From contig NZ_JAAZWC010000005.1 in assembly GCF_013185195.1 (NCBI RefSeq), positions 62,001 to 126,000 on the forward strand: 64,000 nt of DNA. The letters are read 5' to 3'. This document shows, piece after piece, positions 1-9,303 of the stretch (the first letter of the stretch is position 1; each line of letters begins with the position of its first letter). A program made the position numbers and the translations under genes. Below the pieces are notes generated by a model, which was given only the letters and a program-made list of their open reading frames with translations, did not search any database and was not told where the DNA came from. The stretch comes from Saccharibacillus qingshengii. Lineage in GTDB: Bacteria > Bacillota > Bacilli > Paenibacillales > Paenibacillaceae.

Positions 1-2
1 CG

Positions 3-74
3 GTACTCGGGAAGATCATCGTGTATATCGATCCGTCCACCCAAGACACCATCGGGCTGGCGCCGCGCAAGTAA
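3..74 (+). CDS. C-terminal end of an unidentified protein (partial)
   Basis: An open frame enters from the left edge and stops at TAA 72-74. It gives only 23 residues, ending in GKIIVYIDPSTQDTIGLAPR followed by K. A GKI(I/V)V stretch close to the C-terminus is common in medium-chain dehydrogenase/quinone oxidoreductases, but this is too short to assign. A terminator-like hairpin follows directly, which supports a real gene end. Confidence 0.45.
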   Translation, partial: VLGKIIVYIDPSTQDTIGLAPRK

Positions 75-83
75 TGGCTGGCA

Positions 84-134
84 AAAACCCATGCGCGAGC
101 GTCACTGCGACGGTCTGCATGGGCCTTTTTTTGG
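84..134 (+). terminator. Rho-independent terminator
   Basis: The arms CCCATGC (about 87-93) and GCATGGG (about 117-123) bracket an imperfect stem and are followed by CCTTTTTTT. The position just after the stop at 74 fits termination of the partial upstream gene. It may also serve the convergent small gene that ends at 141. Confidence 0.7.
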
Positions 135-140
135 GGAAAA

Positions 141-323
141 TCAGTTGTGCGATCTGCCGGAATCCGAATCGGAAGCGTGATCGTCGGCATGCGTCTCGGC
201 CTGGGACAGCACCGAACCCGCCAGCGATTTGGCCTTTTTCTCGGACGTTTTGTCGTGAAGCACTTTGGCCGCCAATGCGGACATCTTCTTCGAAGAATGC
301 TTGCCGTCATGGTTGTTGGACAT
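141..323 (-). CDS. Small conserved basic protein, function unknown
   Basis: This 60-residue protein is rich in Lys, Ser and Ala. Its core, SKKMSALAAKVLHDKTSEKK followed by AKSLAGSVLSQ, resembles a widespread family of very small bacterial proteins with the pattern 'ASxVLxDxxxSxxxKxxAGSALSQ'; no function is known for them. I chose the ATG at 323 because GGGAGGTGAT lies just upstream. The longer frame starts with a GTG inside that ribosome binding site. The C-terminus is Asp/His/Ser-rich and probably disordered. Confidence 0.7.
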   Translation of the reverse strand: MSNNHDGKHSSKKMSALAAKVLHDKTSEKKAKSLAGSVLSQAETHADDHASDSDSGRSHN

Positions 324-406
324 CCGTATCACCTCCCTATGCTAAGCAATAACCGGATTGGGTTGAGGGAAAACATGGAAGAGGGATTCTGGGATCGGAA
401 TTTTCC

Positions 407-3400
407 TTAAAATAATTCCATCTGTTTGGGTTTGCCTAAATAGGCCATCGATTCCGGTTCCAGATCTCGAAAATAAGCCTGATTCATACTCTGGTGCGCA
501 TCTACAATCTGTTTGCCTGAATCCCCTGCCACGTTTCTCAGCCTGCAGCTGTATAGAACTGGAAAGTAATCACGTAAGAATTTGCCTTCTGCATGCGCGG
601 TCAGGGCAATCATCTGAAACCCTAATTGCTCGGCGATATAGAAAACAGGACTCAGTACGTGTTCGCTGGAAGCTTTGCCGAACGGATTGTCGAGGATCAC
701 GGATCGATGCCTTGCCATCTTGCTCTGAATCGGCTGCCGCTTTTCGGCTACGTAATTGAGCAAACCCAGGAAAAGCGCCATATTCTTGCTCCAGCGTTCG
801 CCTCCGGACCAGGAGTTCGACGTTTCCCAGCTGTATGCGGCAGACGTTACCCGATTGTCATTGCTCACTTTGCGGCATTGAATACGGATCGCATTGTCGC
901 CCAGTACTTTGAGCAGCAGCTGCCTCGAATCAAGCCACTTTTCAAGTTCCTTACGCACAAGTGCATCTTGAGGCTCCCCGTGCTCATCTACATATTTTGA
1001 TCCTTCCAATTGTCGGCTGATCCACTCGATATGATCCTGGATTTTCTCACGGGCAATTTTCTCTTCCCACTGCGGAATTCGGAACGAATAAATTTCTTTG
1101 GTTCCTTCGCTTGTTTTGACTCTCGTCTTTTTCGGAATTTCGCCAAGCTCTTGGGCAAGCTGCTTTAAATGATCATGAATGTGAGTGATATAATGCTGCA
1201 GCTTTTTATCTTCGGCCTGCTTCTCAATTTCGGCAATCTGGCTGGCTCGCAGCAAGTTTCGCTTGAGAGATTGTTCGAATTCCTGCAGCTCAGTGTATTC
1301 TTGTTTATCGGCGACTCCGTTTTTGGCCATCTGACTTTGCTTGAGATCCGCAACCTGTTTGTCGCAAAAATCGATAAACCGCTTTTTGCTTGCTTCGGCT
1401 CTGCGCTTTTCTTCGTCGACTTTGCGCTTTTGTTCTTCAAGCCCATTTACAGCAGCTTTGCTGCGTTCAAACATATCGTACAACCAGTCGTTTTGTTCGG
1501 ACAAAGACAGTTCGGCAGACTCCGTTTTTAGTGCCGGGTTTTCGATGTCATGCACCCGAAGCTGCGGCAGCCATACTTCGCGGGCTTTGGAAATACCGGC
1601 ATGCTGTTTTCGGGCTGCTGCCATGAGCTCGTTCAGACGATCTTCCTCTCGCTCCAAATGCCGCTTTTCCTCGACTGTCCGTTCTTCCACGCGGCTTAAC
1701 GGTTCTAGGAAACCCATCGGCTCTTGGCCGTCGAACTGCTCTTTATATCGTTGTTGCTCCGATTTCAAAATTCCGGACTGCTGTTGATAATCCTCGTTTC
1801 TCCGTTCTTTTTCCGATAAGAGTAAGGCTCGTTTTTCTGTGCTGATTTGAAGCTTGTTCGACAATTCTTCAAGATACTCCTCCGCGTACAAAGGAAGTTC
1901 AAGAGCCCGATCCAGATAAGGATATTTCTGAAGATTGCGCTTCATCGCTTTGTTCGCTTGCTCCTCCTCTATACGATAGCGCTCAATCTCCCGTTCTTGG
2001 TTAACTCGATCGGTCGCAACTTTGTCGCGCCGCCGCTCCAAACTCCGTCGGACTTCTTGAAGTACAGGCAAAGTAAATTCGTTTTCCAACGGAAATTCTG
2101 CTGCGACCGCTGTATAAAGCTCTTGCTGCCGCCAATATTTAAGCTCTACAGACAATTCTTTCAGATGCCCTTCCTTCTTTTTTTGCTCTTCTATACGTTC
2201 AGATACGATATTCTGCGCATCCTGCAAAACCTGTTCCTGCTGCTTGAGCTTGACGAATAAGTCTCGGCGGTTTCGCTCCAATTCGGCTGTTTTTCGTTCA
2301 AGTGTGAGGTAGCGATTTCCCTGATCCATCTTCCTTTCAAGAGCCATAACCTGCTGTCTGGCAATCTCCTGTTTTTGCTGAAGCTCTTTCTGCTCCTGTT
2401 CAGTGCGAATTTCGTCCGCCGCTTGAGCATCAAGACGTTTTTGCAGAGCATTTTCTCGGGCTGCACATTCGTTTCGACGCAGCTCTGACGCATGGCGCTC
2501 TTCGTTCGGGTAACGTTTCAGCAGCTCGGCAAGCCGACGCTCTCCGTCTCTCCACTCCTGAAGTTCCCTTTCTTTGGCTGTTCTCGCACGTTCTGCATGT
2601 CCCGCACGTTCTGCTGCCCCGCTTTTCCAAGCTTCGAATGAAGTCGGATTCTCAACCGAACGCCACAACAAGGGTTCGATCCAGTTTCCATCATCCGCAT
2701 TAGAAGTTCCGCTTCGAATACCTCTGGCTTCGTCCACGCTGAGCACTCGAACAGGAAACTGAAGACGATCCGCGACCTCAAAGATTTTGTTCTTCAGCTT
2801 CTCCGTTTCATGAGTCGTCGTAATCAAGGTTAGCGCCCAGAGTTCCCCAACATCAGGTTCTTTGTGCTGCTGGGCATATTCGACCCCGGACTGCAGCAGC
2901 GAAAACTGACCGCTCCATCTGTGCAGCAGTTCGGAGGCATAAGGATCGGCGAAAAAAGATTCCTGCTCGCCGTAATCGTCCACATGACGCCGAGCCAACC
3001 GTTCCTGACGATACAAATCGTCTTTTTGCGCCGTTTTGGATTCAATCTCTCGCATCATCCGCTGACGAATCGATTCCTCTTTTTCCGGAATCGAGGTCAA
3101 TCTGGCCCATTCGGGACGAAGTGAAGCCAGTACGTTCCGCACTTCTTCGTGATCTTCGGCGTAACGACGATACTCAGCTTTCAGCCGGCTCAGTTCCTGC
3201 TGAATCCCGCTTAACTCAGCCCGACCATCAGCCAGCATTACGCGAAGCCGTTCCCTCTTTTGTTCAAGTTCGCTCTGCTTGGCATGACCGGACAATAACT
3301 CCTGTTCCAAACAATTGTATGCTTCATTCCAAATCGGCAGTTGATGTTGGACCGATTCGGTCAGCGGATCATCCAGTATATCTTGGGCCAGCTCTTGAAG

Positions 3401-4828
3401 TTTCTGACGATCCTTTTTGATCTCTGCTTCGGCTTGTGTATTTTCGCTTCTCAACCGGTGCAAAATCCGGCTCTTTTCAGCGGCGTCTTTATTGAGTTCA
3501 AGAAGCTGCCGGTTGATTTGTTCCAATTGAAGTTGTTCTTGCAGCTCCTGCTCCAACAACTTTTGTTCATGCTTCGCGAATATCGCTTTCAACTGACGGG
3601 CGTTTTCCCGCCAGGCATTTTCGAGCTCCGCTTCGTCTTCCGAGATCTCCATCTGCGCCAAGCGGTACTCGGCATAACGCAAATTCTGTGCCGCTTCTCG
3701 CCTTTTCTCTCTTTCCTGCGCATATTCGATCGAGGCACACTCGCGCTCCAAATCTGCCAAGCGTTCGTTTTCCTGCTCCAACTCTTCTGCGGCTTCATAC
3801 AGAAGGGTTTGAAGACTTTCTTCCTTTTCTTGCGCTTTGGCAATTCGAAGAGACATCCGTTTTTGTTCCAAGACTTCCCTGTCTTCTGTAAGCTTGGCCA
3901 TATGACGATCCAGTTCATTTATACGCTCCTGCTGCCGAGCTTCCGACTGCTTGACATAATTCCATGTGTAAAAAGCGGACCGCCGCAGCTTTAGATACTC
4001 TTTTTGCTGTTCATCGTAAAAGGCGTATCCTTGTACATACCGCTCCAATTGCTCAATAATCCGCTGGTTGGTTTCAATCTTCAGCTTCAGCTCTCGATAC
4101 TGCTTGAAGCCGTCACGCTGTGCTTGAAACAAATTTGCAAAGCTTTTCTGATCGTAGCCCTGCATCGAATTTTCGATGGTCGGAATAAGCAGTCGGTCGA
4201 CCAGATTAGACGTCGTTTTACACTCTTCGAAAAAAGCTTCCACGCCGCCTTCGTTCGAATTGATCTTGACGACCGCTTCCCATTCCGTCGCCACGATCTG
4301 CAGTTCGTTTTCCAGATGATTCCGGTATTCGCCGATTTTATCGAACTGTCGTGCCTGAAGTCTGAACCGCTGAACCATCGAGTGATAATAGTCCTGCATT
4401 TCTCCTTTGTCGCTCGCCCGGGTTCCGCTGTCGCTTTTCCGGGTAAAAGGCAGATTCGTAATCCCGTGCTCGTCCTGATCGCCGTATTCATAGACATAAC
4501 GATAAGAGTCCAGACTTCCCGAATTCATAAAAAGAGTCACGCAGGTGACGGCATAACGGCGGCGGGGCTTATCGGCCAGCAGCCATTCGACCGCGATATG
4601 CGCCGGCCCGTTTTCGAGCTGCAGCGTTTCGCGCATCCTACGCCCGGCCAGATCGGTATGCGGAATCACCGCCTGCAGCGCCGCCTGAATAAAGACCGTT
4701 TTGCCGCCTCCGTTCTCCAACACGATCGCGCTGTTGTGTCCGTCGAAGAAAAAGGTGGAGTCGTTATAACGCTTGGCTCCCGCCTCGTAAACCACATTGG
4801 TAAAACGAATTTTAGAAATCGCCGGCAT
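407..4828 (-). CDS. jetC: Wadjet SMC/MukB-like ATPase JetC
   Basis: This 1473-residue protein is built like an SMC/Rad50/MukB ATPase. The N-terminal head has the P-loop ENGGGKT. About 1100 residues of Glu/Gln/Arg-rich coiled coil follow. The C-terminal head has an SGGERW signature and the Walker B segment SVILDNPFGKASSEHV, then ALTAHAEGKF. In Wadjet systems JetC is the motor that extrudes and clamps small circular DNA with JetA and JetB so that JetD can cut it. It is the last gene of jetD-A-B-C and overlaps jetB by 17 bp. I chose the ATG at 4828 because AAGAGGAGGAG precedes it; the longer frame from 4861 places that site inside the gene. Oddly, the residue after the Walker B Asp is Asn, where most ABC/SMC ATPases have the catalytic Glu. 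Confidence 0.88.
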   Translation of the reverse strand: MPAISKIRFTNVVYEAGAKRYNDSTFFFDGHNSAIVLENGGGKTVFIQAALQAVIPHTDLAGRRMRETLQLENGPAHIAVEWLLADKPRRRYAVTCVTLFMNSGSLDSYRYVYEYGDQDEHGITNLPFTRKSDSGTRASDKGEMQDYYHSMVQRFRLQARQFDKIGEYRNHLENELQIVATEWEAVVKINSNEGGVEAFFEECKTTSNLVDRLLIPTIENSMQGYDQKSFANLFQAQRDGFKQYRELKLKIETNQRIIEQLERYVQGYAFYDEQQKEYLKLRRSAFYTWNYVKQSEARQQERINELDRHMAKLTEDREVLEQKRMSLRIAKAQEKEESLQTLLYEAAEELEQENERLADLERECASIEYAQEREKRREAAQNLRYAEYRLAQMEISEDEAELENAWRENARQLKAIFAKHEQKLLEQELQEQLQLEQINRQLLELNKDAAEKSRILHRLRSENTQAEAEIKKDRQKLQELAQDILDDPLTESVQHQLPIWNEAYNCLEQELLSGHAKQSELEQKRERLRVMLADGRAELSGIQQELSRLKAEYRRYAEDHEEVRNVLASLRPEWARLTSIPEKEESIRQRMMREIESKTAQKDDLYRQERLARRHVDDYGEQESFFADPYASELLHRWSGQFSLLQSGVEYAQQHKEPDVGELWALTLITTTHETEKLKNKIFEVADRLQFPVRVLSVDEARGIRSGTSNADDGNWIEPLLWRSVENPTSFEAWKSGAAERAGHAERARTAKERELQEWRDGERRLAELLKRYPNEERHASELRRNECAARENALQKRLDAQAADEIRTEQEQKELQQKQEIARQQVMALERKMDQGNRYLTLERKTAELERNRRDLFVKLKQQEQVLQDAQNIVSERIEEQKKKEGHLKELSVELKYWRQQELYTAVAAEFPLENEFTLPVLQEVRRSLERRRDKVATDRVNQEREIERYRIEEEQANKAMKRNLQKYPYLDRALELPLYAEEYLEELSNKLQISTEKRALLLSEKERRNEDYQQQSGILKSEQQRYKEQFDGQEPMGFLEPLSRVEERTVEEKRHLEREEDRLNELMAAARKQHAGISKAREVWLPQLRVHDIENPALKTESAELSLSEQNDWLYDMFERSKAAVNGLEEQKRKVDEEKRRAEASKKRFIDFCDKQVADLKQSQMAKNGVADKQEYTELQEFEQSLKRNLLRASQIAEIEKQAEDKKLQHYITHIHDHLKQLAQELGEIPKKTRVKTSEGTKEIYSFRIPQWEEKIAREKIQDHIEWISRQLEGSKYVDEHGEPQDALVRKELEKWLDSRQLLLKVLGDNAIRIQCRKVSNDNRVTSAAYSWETSNSWSGGERWSKNMALFLGLLNYVAEKRQPIQSKMARHRSVILDNPFGKASSEHVLSPVFYIAEQLGFQMIALTAHAEGKFLRDYFPVLYSCRLRNVAGDSGKQIVDAHQSMNQAYFRDLEPESMAYLGKPKQMELF

Positions 4829-5570
4829 GGCTCTGCTCCTCCTCTTCAGCCCGATCGGCATATCCGTATAAGAACTCGAGGATGCCCCGGTTATATTCCG
4901 TTTCCATGAAGTAACGCTGAACCACGATTTTCGTTTTTTCGTTCAGCCCCAGCTCGTTCACTCCGACTTCAAGCGCCAGCTCCTGGTGCAGCAAAAAGCG
5001 GCGAACGCTGTCCAGAAAGCTTAAACGGCTGTTCGTCTGTCCGCTCTGCCGCTTGGCGCCTTCCCTGATATCGTCGATGGCATCCCAGCGCTTGACGATC
5101 TCGCTCCAGCGATAGCCGTAATCTATACTGTCCTGCTCCAGCTGTTCCTCGCCGCGCTCCTTGATTCCTTCCATTTTGTCGCGCATCAGGTTCAGCCATT
5201 CATCTACGCTAAGAAAACTTCGTATCGGCTCGGCCGTCTGGTAGCTGTCGTAAAACGCTCCGATCCAGACGATCACCGCCACGTACAGCAGATAAAGATC
5301 GGCGTTGAGCGCACCGGCTTTCAAATAATTTCTCTTCAACGTGTCGTTGTTCATATGAAAAGGCGAAAGTCTAGCCAGAGGGATCAGCATGAGCTGTTCG
5401 CCCGCCGCAATGACCGCGCAGTCCGATTCCTCTGCGAAACGATCCACCAATCCTCGAATCCGGTCGTCATTTTCATACAGCTTAGTTTGTTCGGCTTCCG
5501 CACGCCCGGACTTGGCCAGTTCCACATAAATGCGGAACGCCTTCATAATCTCCTGCTCGTCAAATTGCAT
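4812..5570 (-). CDS. jetB: Wadjet MukE-like subunit JetB
   Basis: This 252-residue, mostly helical, Glu-rich protein lies between jetA and jetC and overlaps both (11 bp and 17 bp). Position, length and fold type fit the MukE-like kite subunit of a Wadjet complex, which binds the kleisin JetA and the JetC heads. It resembles the uncharacterised family that usually accompanies this JetA type (DUF6063, from memory). The internal stretch YRWSEIVKRWDAIDDIREGA and the C-terminal YFMETEYNRGILEFLYGYA look like winged-helix/helical elements. Assignment rests mainly on operon context. Confidence 0.75.
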   Translation of the reverse strand: MQFDEQEIMKAFRIYVELAKSGRAEAEQTKLYENDDRIRGLVDRFAEESDCAVIAAGEQLMLIPLARLSPFHMNNDTLKRNYLKAGALNADLYLLYVAVIVWIGAFYDSYQTAEPIRSFLSVDEWLNLMRDKMEGIKERGEEQLEQDSIDYGYRWSEIVKRWDAIDDIREGAKRQSGQTNSRLSFLDSVRRFLLHQELALEVGVNELGLNEKTKIVVQRYFMETEYNRGILEFLYGYADRAEEEEQSHAGDF

Positions 5571-7140
5571 GATTCCCCTCCGTTCGCTCGATGATCATAT
5601 CCTGAATCTCGTATCGCTGTGTCACGCGCAGTACTTCGCCACTTTCCGTGACATTTAAGGTCTTTCCCTGCAGTTCTTCGCCGATATCTTCCTGCAGTCC
5701 GCTGCTCCCTCTGGCCTCGCCGCCCGAGTCCGTCCATCCTCTATCCGAGATCGGGCTGCGCTGATGCAGGATCAGCCAGCAGTCGTAGAAACCGCGGCTG
5801 CTTAGCAGCTCTTCTTCTCCCTGTTCGCGCAGCCATTCGATAAATTGATTCAAATAAACGATTTCGCGATTTTTTTCGTCGAAAAAGGCCATTAGTAACC
5901 GAACGATTCGAACGATGCCGATCCTGCGCTGCTCCGCAAATGCATCTTCTTCCGCCTCGTCCATCTCCATAAAAGCGGCTTGTCCGCCGGATTCTTCGCC
6001 GCGTCCGGCCAACTGCTGCTGGGCAAACACGGTCAGCGGCGACCACAGCTCTGCCCGCTCCAACCCGATGAAAGGCGCAATCACTCCCTGCATGCTCTCG
6101 GGCGAAAGCAGCTTGCCGAAAATAAACGCGCCGACCTCCTGCTCGAAACTGAACGCGTTCATTCCGGTATAATACATCGACTCTTTGGCCGCCCGCAGCG
6201 CCTGATTGCTCAATTCGTAGCTCTTCTGCAGCAGGCGGGTATGCTCGTTATGGACGCCTTCCAGCTCTGTCCCGATCCGCAGAATCAGTTCGTAAGCTTT
6301 CTGATTACGCGGCAGTTCGCGGTCGGCGTAGATCCGCTCACGCGTTTCCCGCACGAATTCCAGCAGCTCCTTGAACTCCTCGCTTTCCCGGTTCAGACGA
6401 AGGTCGATATCTTCCAGCAGATTTTTGTAGCGTTGAAACGTATCTTCGGACACGATGCTTCGCTTGATCTCGCTCTCGATACGGGAAATGCGCTCACGCA
6501 GCGTCTCCACGTCGATATGCATCTCGTCGATCTGACGCAGTGCCCCCTGGAATTCGCCTTTCTCCAGCTGCTTGCGCAGCAGAAGCTGGTGGATCGAAAG
6601 CTGAAATTCCAGATAGAATTCCTTGGTCGCAAACACAAGCTCCAGCCCGTCTTCGTCCAGCGTGTAATACTGGGTAACCGTCTGGGAGTCGTGGCCGTCC
6701 GCTTTGAGGATCGAAGTTCGCGCCGTGCGTTCTTTCCCGGTGTTCAAATCGAAAAAAGTGAATTGGTGCCCCAAACCGTCCGCCGGGCGAAATACGCGGA
6801 TGATGCGGCTGACGATGTCTTTGATATCGCCAGCCTCCAGCCGGTACAGCCCTTGAGTGGCTTCCGTCAGAAACTCTTCATGTTCTCTGGCGCTCGTCTT
6901 GCGGCTGCGAAGCAGCTTCTTCTCGAAAAAGAACAGCAGCGTCAGCATGCCGAGTTCCATCATGGCGATCGGCTTGCCGTCGAGATCGTTTTTTCGTTGA
7001 CGGCCCAGCTCGAACAGCGGGTCGAATAACGCCAGCTTGTCCATACGCGAGGGGAAGTCCGCAAGAACCGCGTTCACATCGACGTCTGCCGCTATTCGTT
7101 CGCGCCGCGAATTCTGTTCCTGTTCTAGGTTTTGTTCCAT
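5560..7140 (-). CDS. jetA: Wadjet kleisin/MukF-like subunit JetA
   Basis: This 526-residue protein starts with a winged-helix-like N-terminal region (VLADFPSRMDKLALFDPLFE) and continues with long helices, including a coiled-coil run at about 200-300 with LRERISRIESEIKRS. This matches the MukF-like kleisin of Wadjet (JetA family). It would bridge the JetC heads and hold JetB. Its ATG at 7140 overlaps the 3' end of jetD by 16 bp and its stop overlaps jetB, so the four genes are translationally coupled. A loop at about 395-415 (EESGGQAAFMEMDEAEEDAF) is acidic and probably flexible. Confidence 0.8.
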   Translation of the reverse strand: MEQNLEQEQNSRRERIAADVDVNAVLADFPSRMDKLALFDPLFELGRQRKNDLDGKPIAMMELGMLTLLFFFEKKLLRSRKTSAREHEEFLTEATQGLYRLEAGDIKDIVSRIIRVFRPADGLGHQFTFFDLNTGKERTARTSILKADGHDSQTVTQYYTLDEDGLELVFATKEFYLEFQLSIHQLLLRKQLEKGEFQGALRQIDEMHIDVETLRERISRIESEIKRSIVSEDTFQRYKNLLEDIDLRLNRESEEFKELLEFVRETRERIYADRELPRNQKAYELILRIGTELEGVHNEHTRLLQKSYELSNQALRAAKESMYYTGMNAFSFEQEVGAFIFGKLLSPESMQGVIAPFIGLERAELWSPLTVFAQQQLAGRGEESGGQAAFMEMDEAEEDAFAEQRRIGIVRIVRLLMAFFDEKNREIVYLNQFIEWLREQGEEELLSSRGFYDCWLILHQRSPISDRGWTDSGGEARGSSGLQEDIGEELQGKTLNVTESGEVLRVTQRYEIQDMIIERTEGNHAI

Positions 7141-8183
7141 ACCGACATCCTTCCTATACGGTGCAGTTCTTCCGCGGACAACACTTCCTGCGGGATATAA
7201 CGCCCTTCATTCAGCAGCTCGGTCAGCCGCTGGGCTGACTCGTCAGGCAGATGCTGCGAAAATGCGCTCAGTGCAGCGTGATCTCGTCGCTGATTAGACT
7301 TGCCGGGCACTGCCTCATGCTGCAGCGCCGCTATGTAAAACGGTGCAGCCAGCCGGATATGATCGTACCGCCGATTCAGACTGTGCCAGATCCGGATGCC
7401 TTCCCAGTCGAGATCGCCGAAATAATAAAAGGCATGATGAACATGCGGCAGCGGCACTTGCTTGGCAAACATCTGCAGGTTACCGACAATCTTGTTGCCC
7501 GAACCGTAGATCACGGTGGCAAAAGGAAGATCGTTCAACTTGCCGAGCAGTGCATGGAAGGTCGCTTTATTTTCTACAATGAGATGGGAAGCACTCGAGC
7601 CCGAAGTTGGAACGCTGCTGAATAGTTTCGGGTGGATCGCCAACATTAGAGGGTCGCTTGCCGGAAGAATGCGCATAGATGCCCATAATCCAATTTTCTC
7701 AAGCAGCTCTCGGCCGCCCTGTTCGTCAATCCACTTCTCGTCTCCGGTCAGCGCGAAGCTGCGTTCCGGAGCGGTGATCTCGTTTTCCGGCAGTCCGTAC
7801 TGCGCCAGGTATTGATGAATTTGCCGGATGTGAGGCAGGTCGGTCTCCCATTCTTCGGATGTTCGTCTGTAGTAAGTGTCCAATTTGATCGCCGGGTGAA
7901 GCTGCTGCGCAGCCGTCTGGATGATCGACACCTGATCACGACGCAGCTTCTGCCGATGAATTCTATAGCGGTAGGCCAGCGAAGGAGTTCGTCCATTCCG
8001 GCCGTGCGATTTGACAGGAATAAGCAGCCCATCCTGTTCCAATTGGAGTAGGGCTTCGGCAAAGGCCGGATAGTCGACGGCTTGACCTGCCAAAGCGGAT
8101 TGCAGTTCGGTAAGATCGATATTAGATTTCCGGTAGGATTCAATGAAGGAGAGCATGAATGTGACAATATCGGTTTGTGGCAT
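7125..8183 (-). CDS. jetD: Wadjet nuclease JetD (Toprim/topo VI-A-like)
   Basis: This 352-residue protein is related to the topoisomerase VI A subunit. Its Toprim part shows LIVENKATFHAL (catalytic Glu), VIYGSGNKIVG, and YYFGDLDWEGIRIW (the DxD pair). The C-terminal part has HRDHAALSAF-like helical segments. In Wadjet, JetD cleaves DNA trapped by JetABC, which protects against plasmids. I start at ATG 8183 because GGGAGGTCTC precedes it; the longer frame begins with TTG inside that site. jetD comes first here, whereas the best-known Wadjet operons place it last. The gene is divergent from the TIR-like gene. Confidence 0.85.
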   Translation of the reverse strand: MPQTDIVTFMLSFIESYRKSNIDLTELQSALAGQAVDYPAFAEALLQLEQDGLLIPVKSHGRNGRTPSLAYRYRIHRQKLRRDQVSIIQTAAQQLHPAIKLDTYYRRTSEEWETDLPHIRQIHQYLAQYGLPENEITAPERSFALTGDEKWIDEQGGRELLEKIGLWASMRILPASDPLMLAIHPKLFSSVPTSGSSASHLIVENKATFHALLGKLNDLPFATVIYGSGNKIVGNLQMFAKQVPLPHVHHAFYYFGDLDWEGIRIWHSLNRRYDHIRLAAPFYIAALQHEAVPGKSNQRRDHAALSAFSQHLPDESAQRLTELLNEGRYIPQEVLSAEELHRIGRMSVWNKT

Positions 8184-8292
8184 GAGACCTCCCAAAATAA
8201 ATTGGAGCGTATGTTCGTAATCTTACTGCTATCTAACTAAAGATATTATATAATAAATCCAGTTAAGGAAATGTCGGGAGGAGGGAATTTTT

Positions 8293-9303
8293 GTGGAGAA
8301 ACCGCGATTGTTTATCGGTTCGGCGCGTGAATCGATGAACTATGTAACAGCGATGCAGGAACAGCTCAGTTATGACTTTGAAGTAACGCCTTGGACAGCC
8401 GGTGCTTTCGGAGCAATGGAGTATACGATGGAATCTCTTCAGCGACAATTGGACGAGCATGATTACGGGGCTTTCGTCTTTTCGCCAGACGATCTTGTCC
8501 AGCATCGCGGCCAGTTAGTGTTGGCAGCTCGGGATAATACGTTGTTCGAACTCGGTTTATTTTGGGGGAAGCTGGGGAGAGAACGCGTTTTTTGTTTAAT
8601 TCCTGATTCTGTTCCTCAGCAGATCGAAGGACGGGAAATAGACGGCTTTCACTTGCCTTCGGATATGGAAGGACTCAATGTTCTTCGTTACGAAGTCCGA
8701 CCGGATCGAAGAAACGATCAGGCTACAGTAAACGTGGCATGCGGAAAAATCACAGCCATCGGAAAAGAGCTAGGAAAAGTTCAACGTGTCGAGCAGCAGT
8801 TGGAAGAAGTCGTAGCACTCAGCGAAGTCAAAGACCAACTCATCTCCTTTTTGACCGATCTGATGGGTCCTGAGATTCTGCATAATCGTTATGAATCTCT
8901 TTACCTAGCGATCCGCAATGCTTATAGGCTCGATGTGCTGCCGGGATTTTCAATCTCTCAAGGCGCGATCTGGAAAGTAAAAGACAATGAGATTTTTCAG
9001 GTGGCGGGAGATGCAAGCAAGGGAAGAACTTATTCGCTTCAATATAACGAGGGTAAAGATGAGCAAGAATGGGCGCGTGTGGTAGAATGTCACCATACAA
9101 AAGCTGTTCAGTTTAATTATCATGCACGAATCGCGTTGAAAAACGTCTATCTTCTATGTTACCCTGTATCTAACAGGATGGTCATTTCCTTGCATCTACG
9201 CGGCCGGGAAGACGTATCTCAAGCTGATTTCGCGCGTCTCACAGAACTGAACGAGGAGCTAATGGGTACCGTCGATTATTTATATGGAGGGGATGAAGCA
9301 TGA
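8293..9303 (+). CDS. TIR-like nucleotide-binding protein with C-terminal GAF-like domain
   Basis: The first ~130 of 336 residues fit the CAP12/PycTIR-type TIR-like domain. FIGSARESMNYVTAMQEQL is the first strand and helix, then VTPWTAG, FVFSPDD, and RDNTLFELGLFWGKLGRERV, which holds the conserved Glu. Such domains degrade NAD+ when activated in anti-phage systems. Residues ~175-330 (AIWKVKDNEIFQVAGDASKG, LLCYPVSNRMVISLHLRG) look like a GAF-type sensor. No cyclase gene is adjacent, so the trigger is unknown. The start is GTG 8293 after GGGAGGAGGG. It overlaps the next small gene by ATGA. NADase activity is inferred from the fold only. Confidence 0.72.
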   Translation: MEKPRLFIGSARESMNYVTAMQEQLSYDFEVTPWTAGAFGAMEYTMESLQRQLDEHDYGAFVFSPDDLVQHRGQLVLAARDNTLFELGLFWGKLGRERVFCLIPDSVPQQIEGREIDGFHLPSDMEGLNVLRYEVRPDRRNDQATVNVACGKITAIGKELGKVQRVEQQLEEVVALSEVKDQLISFLTDLMGPEILHNRYESLYLAIRNAYRLDVLPGFSISQGAIWKVKDNEIFQVAGDASKGRTYSLQYNEGKDEQEWARVVECHHTKAVQFNYHARIALKNVYLLCYPVSNRMVISLHLRGREDVSQADFARLTELNEELMGTVDYLYGGDEA

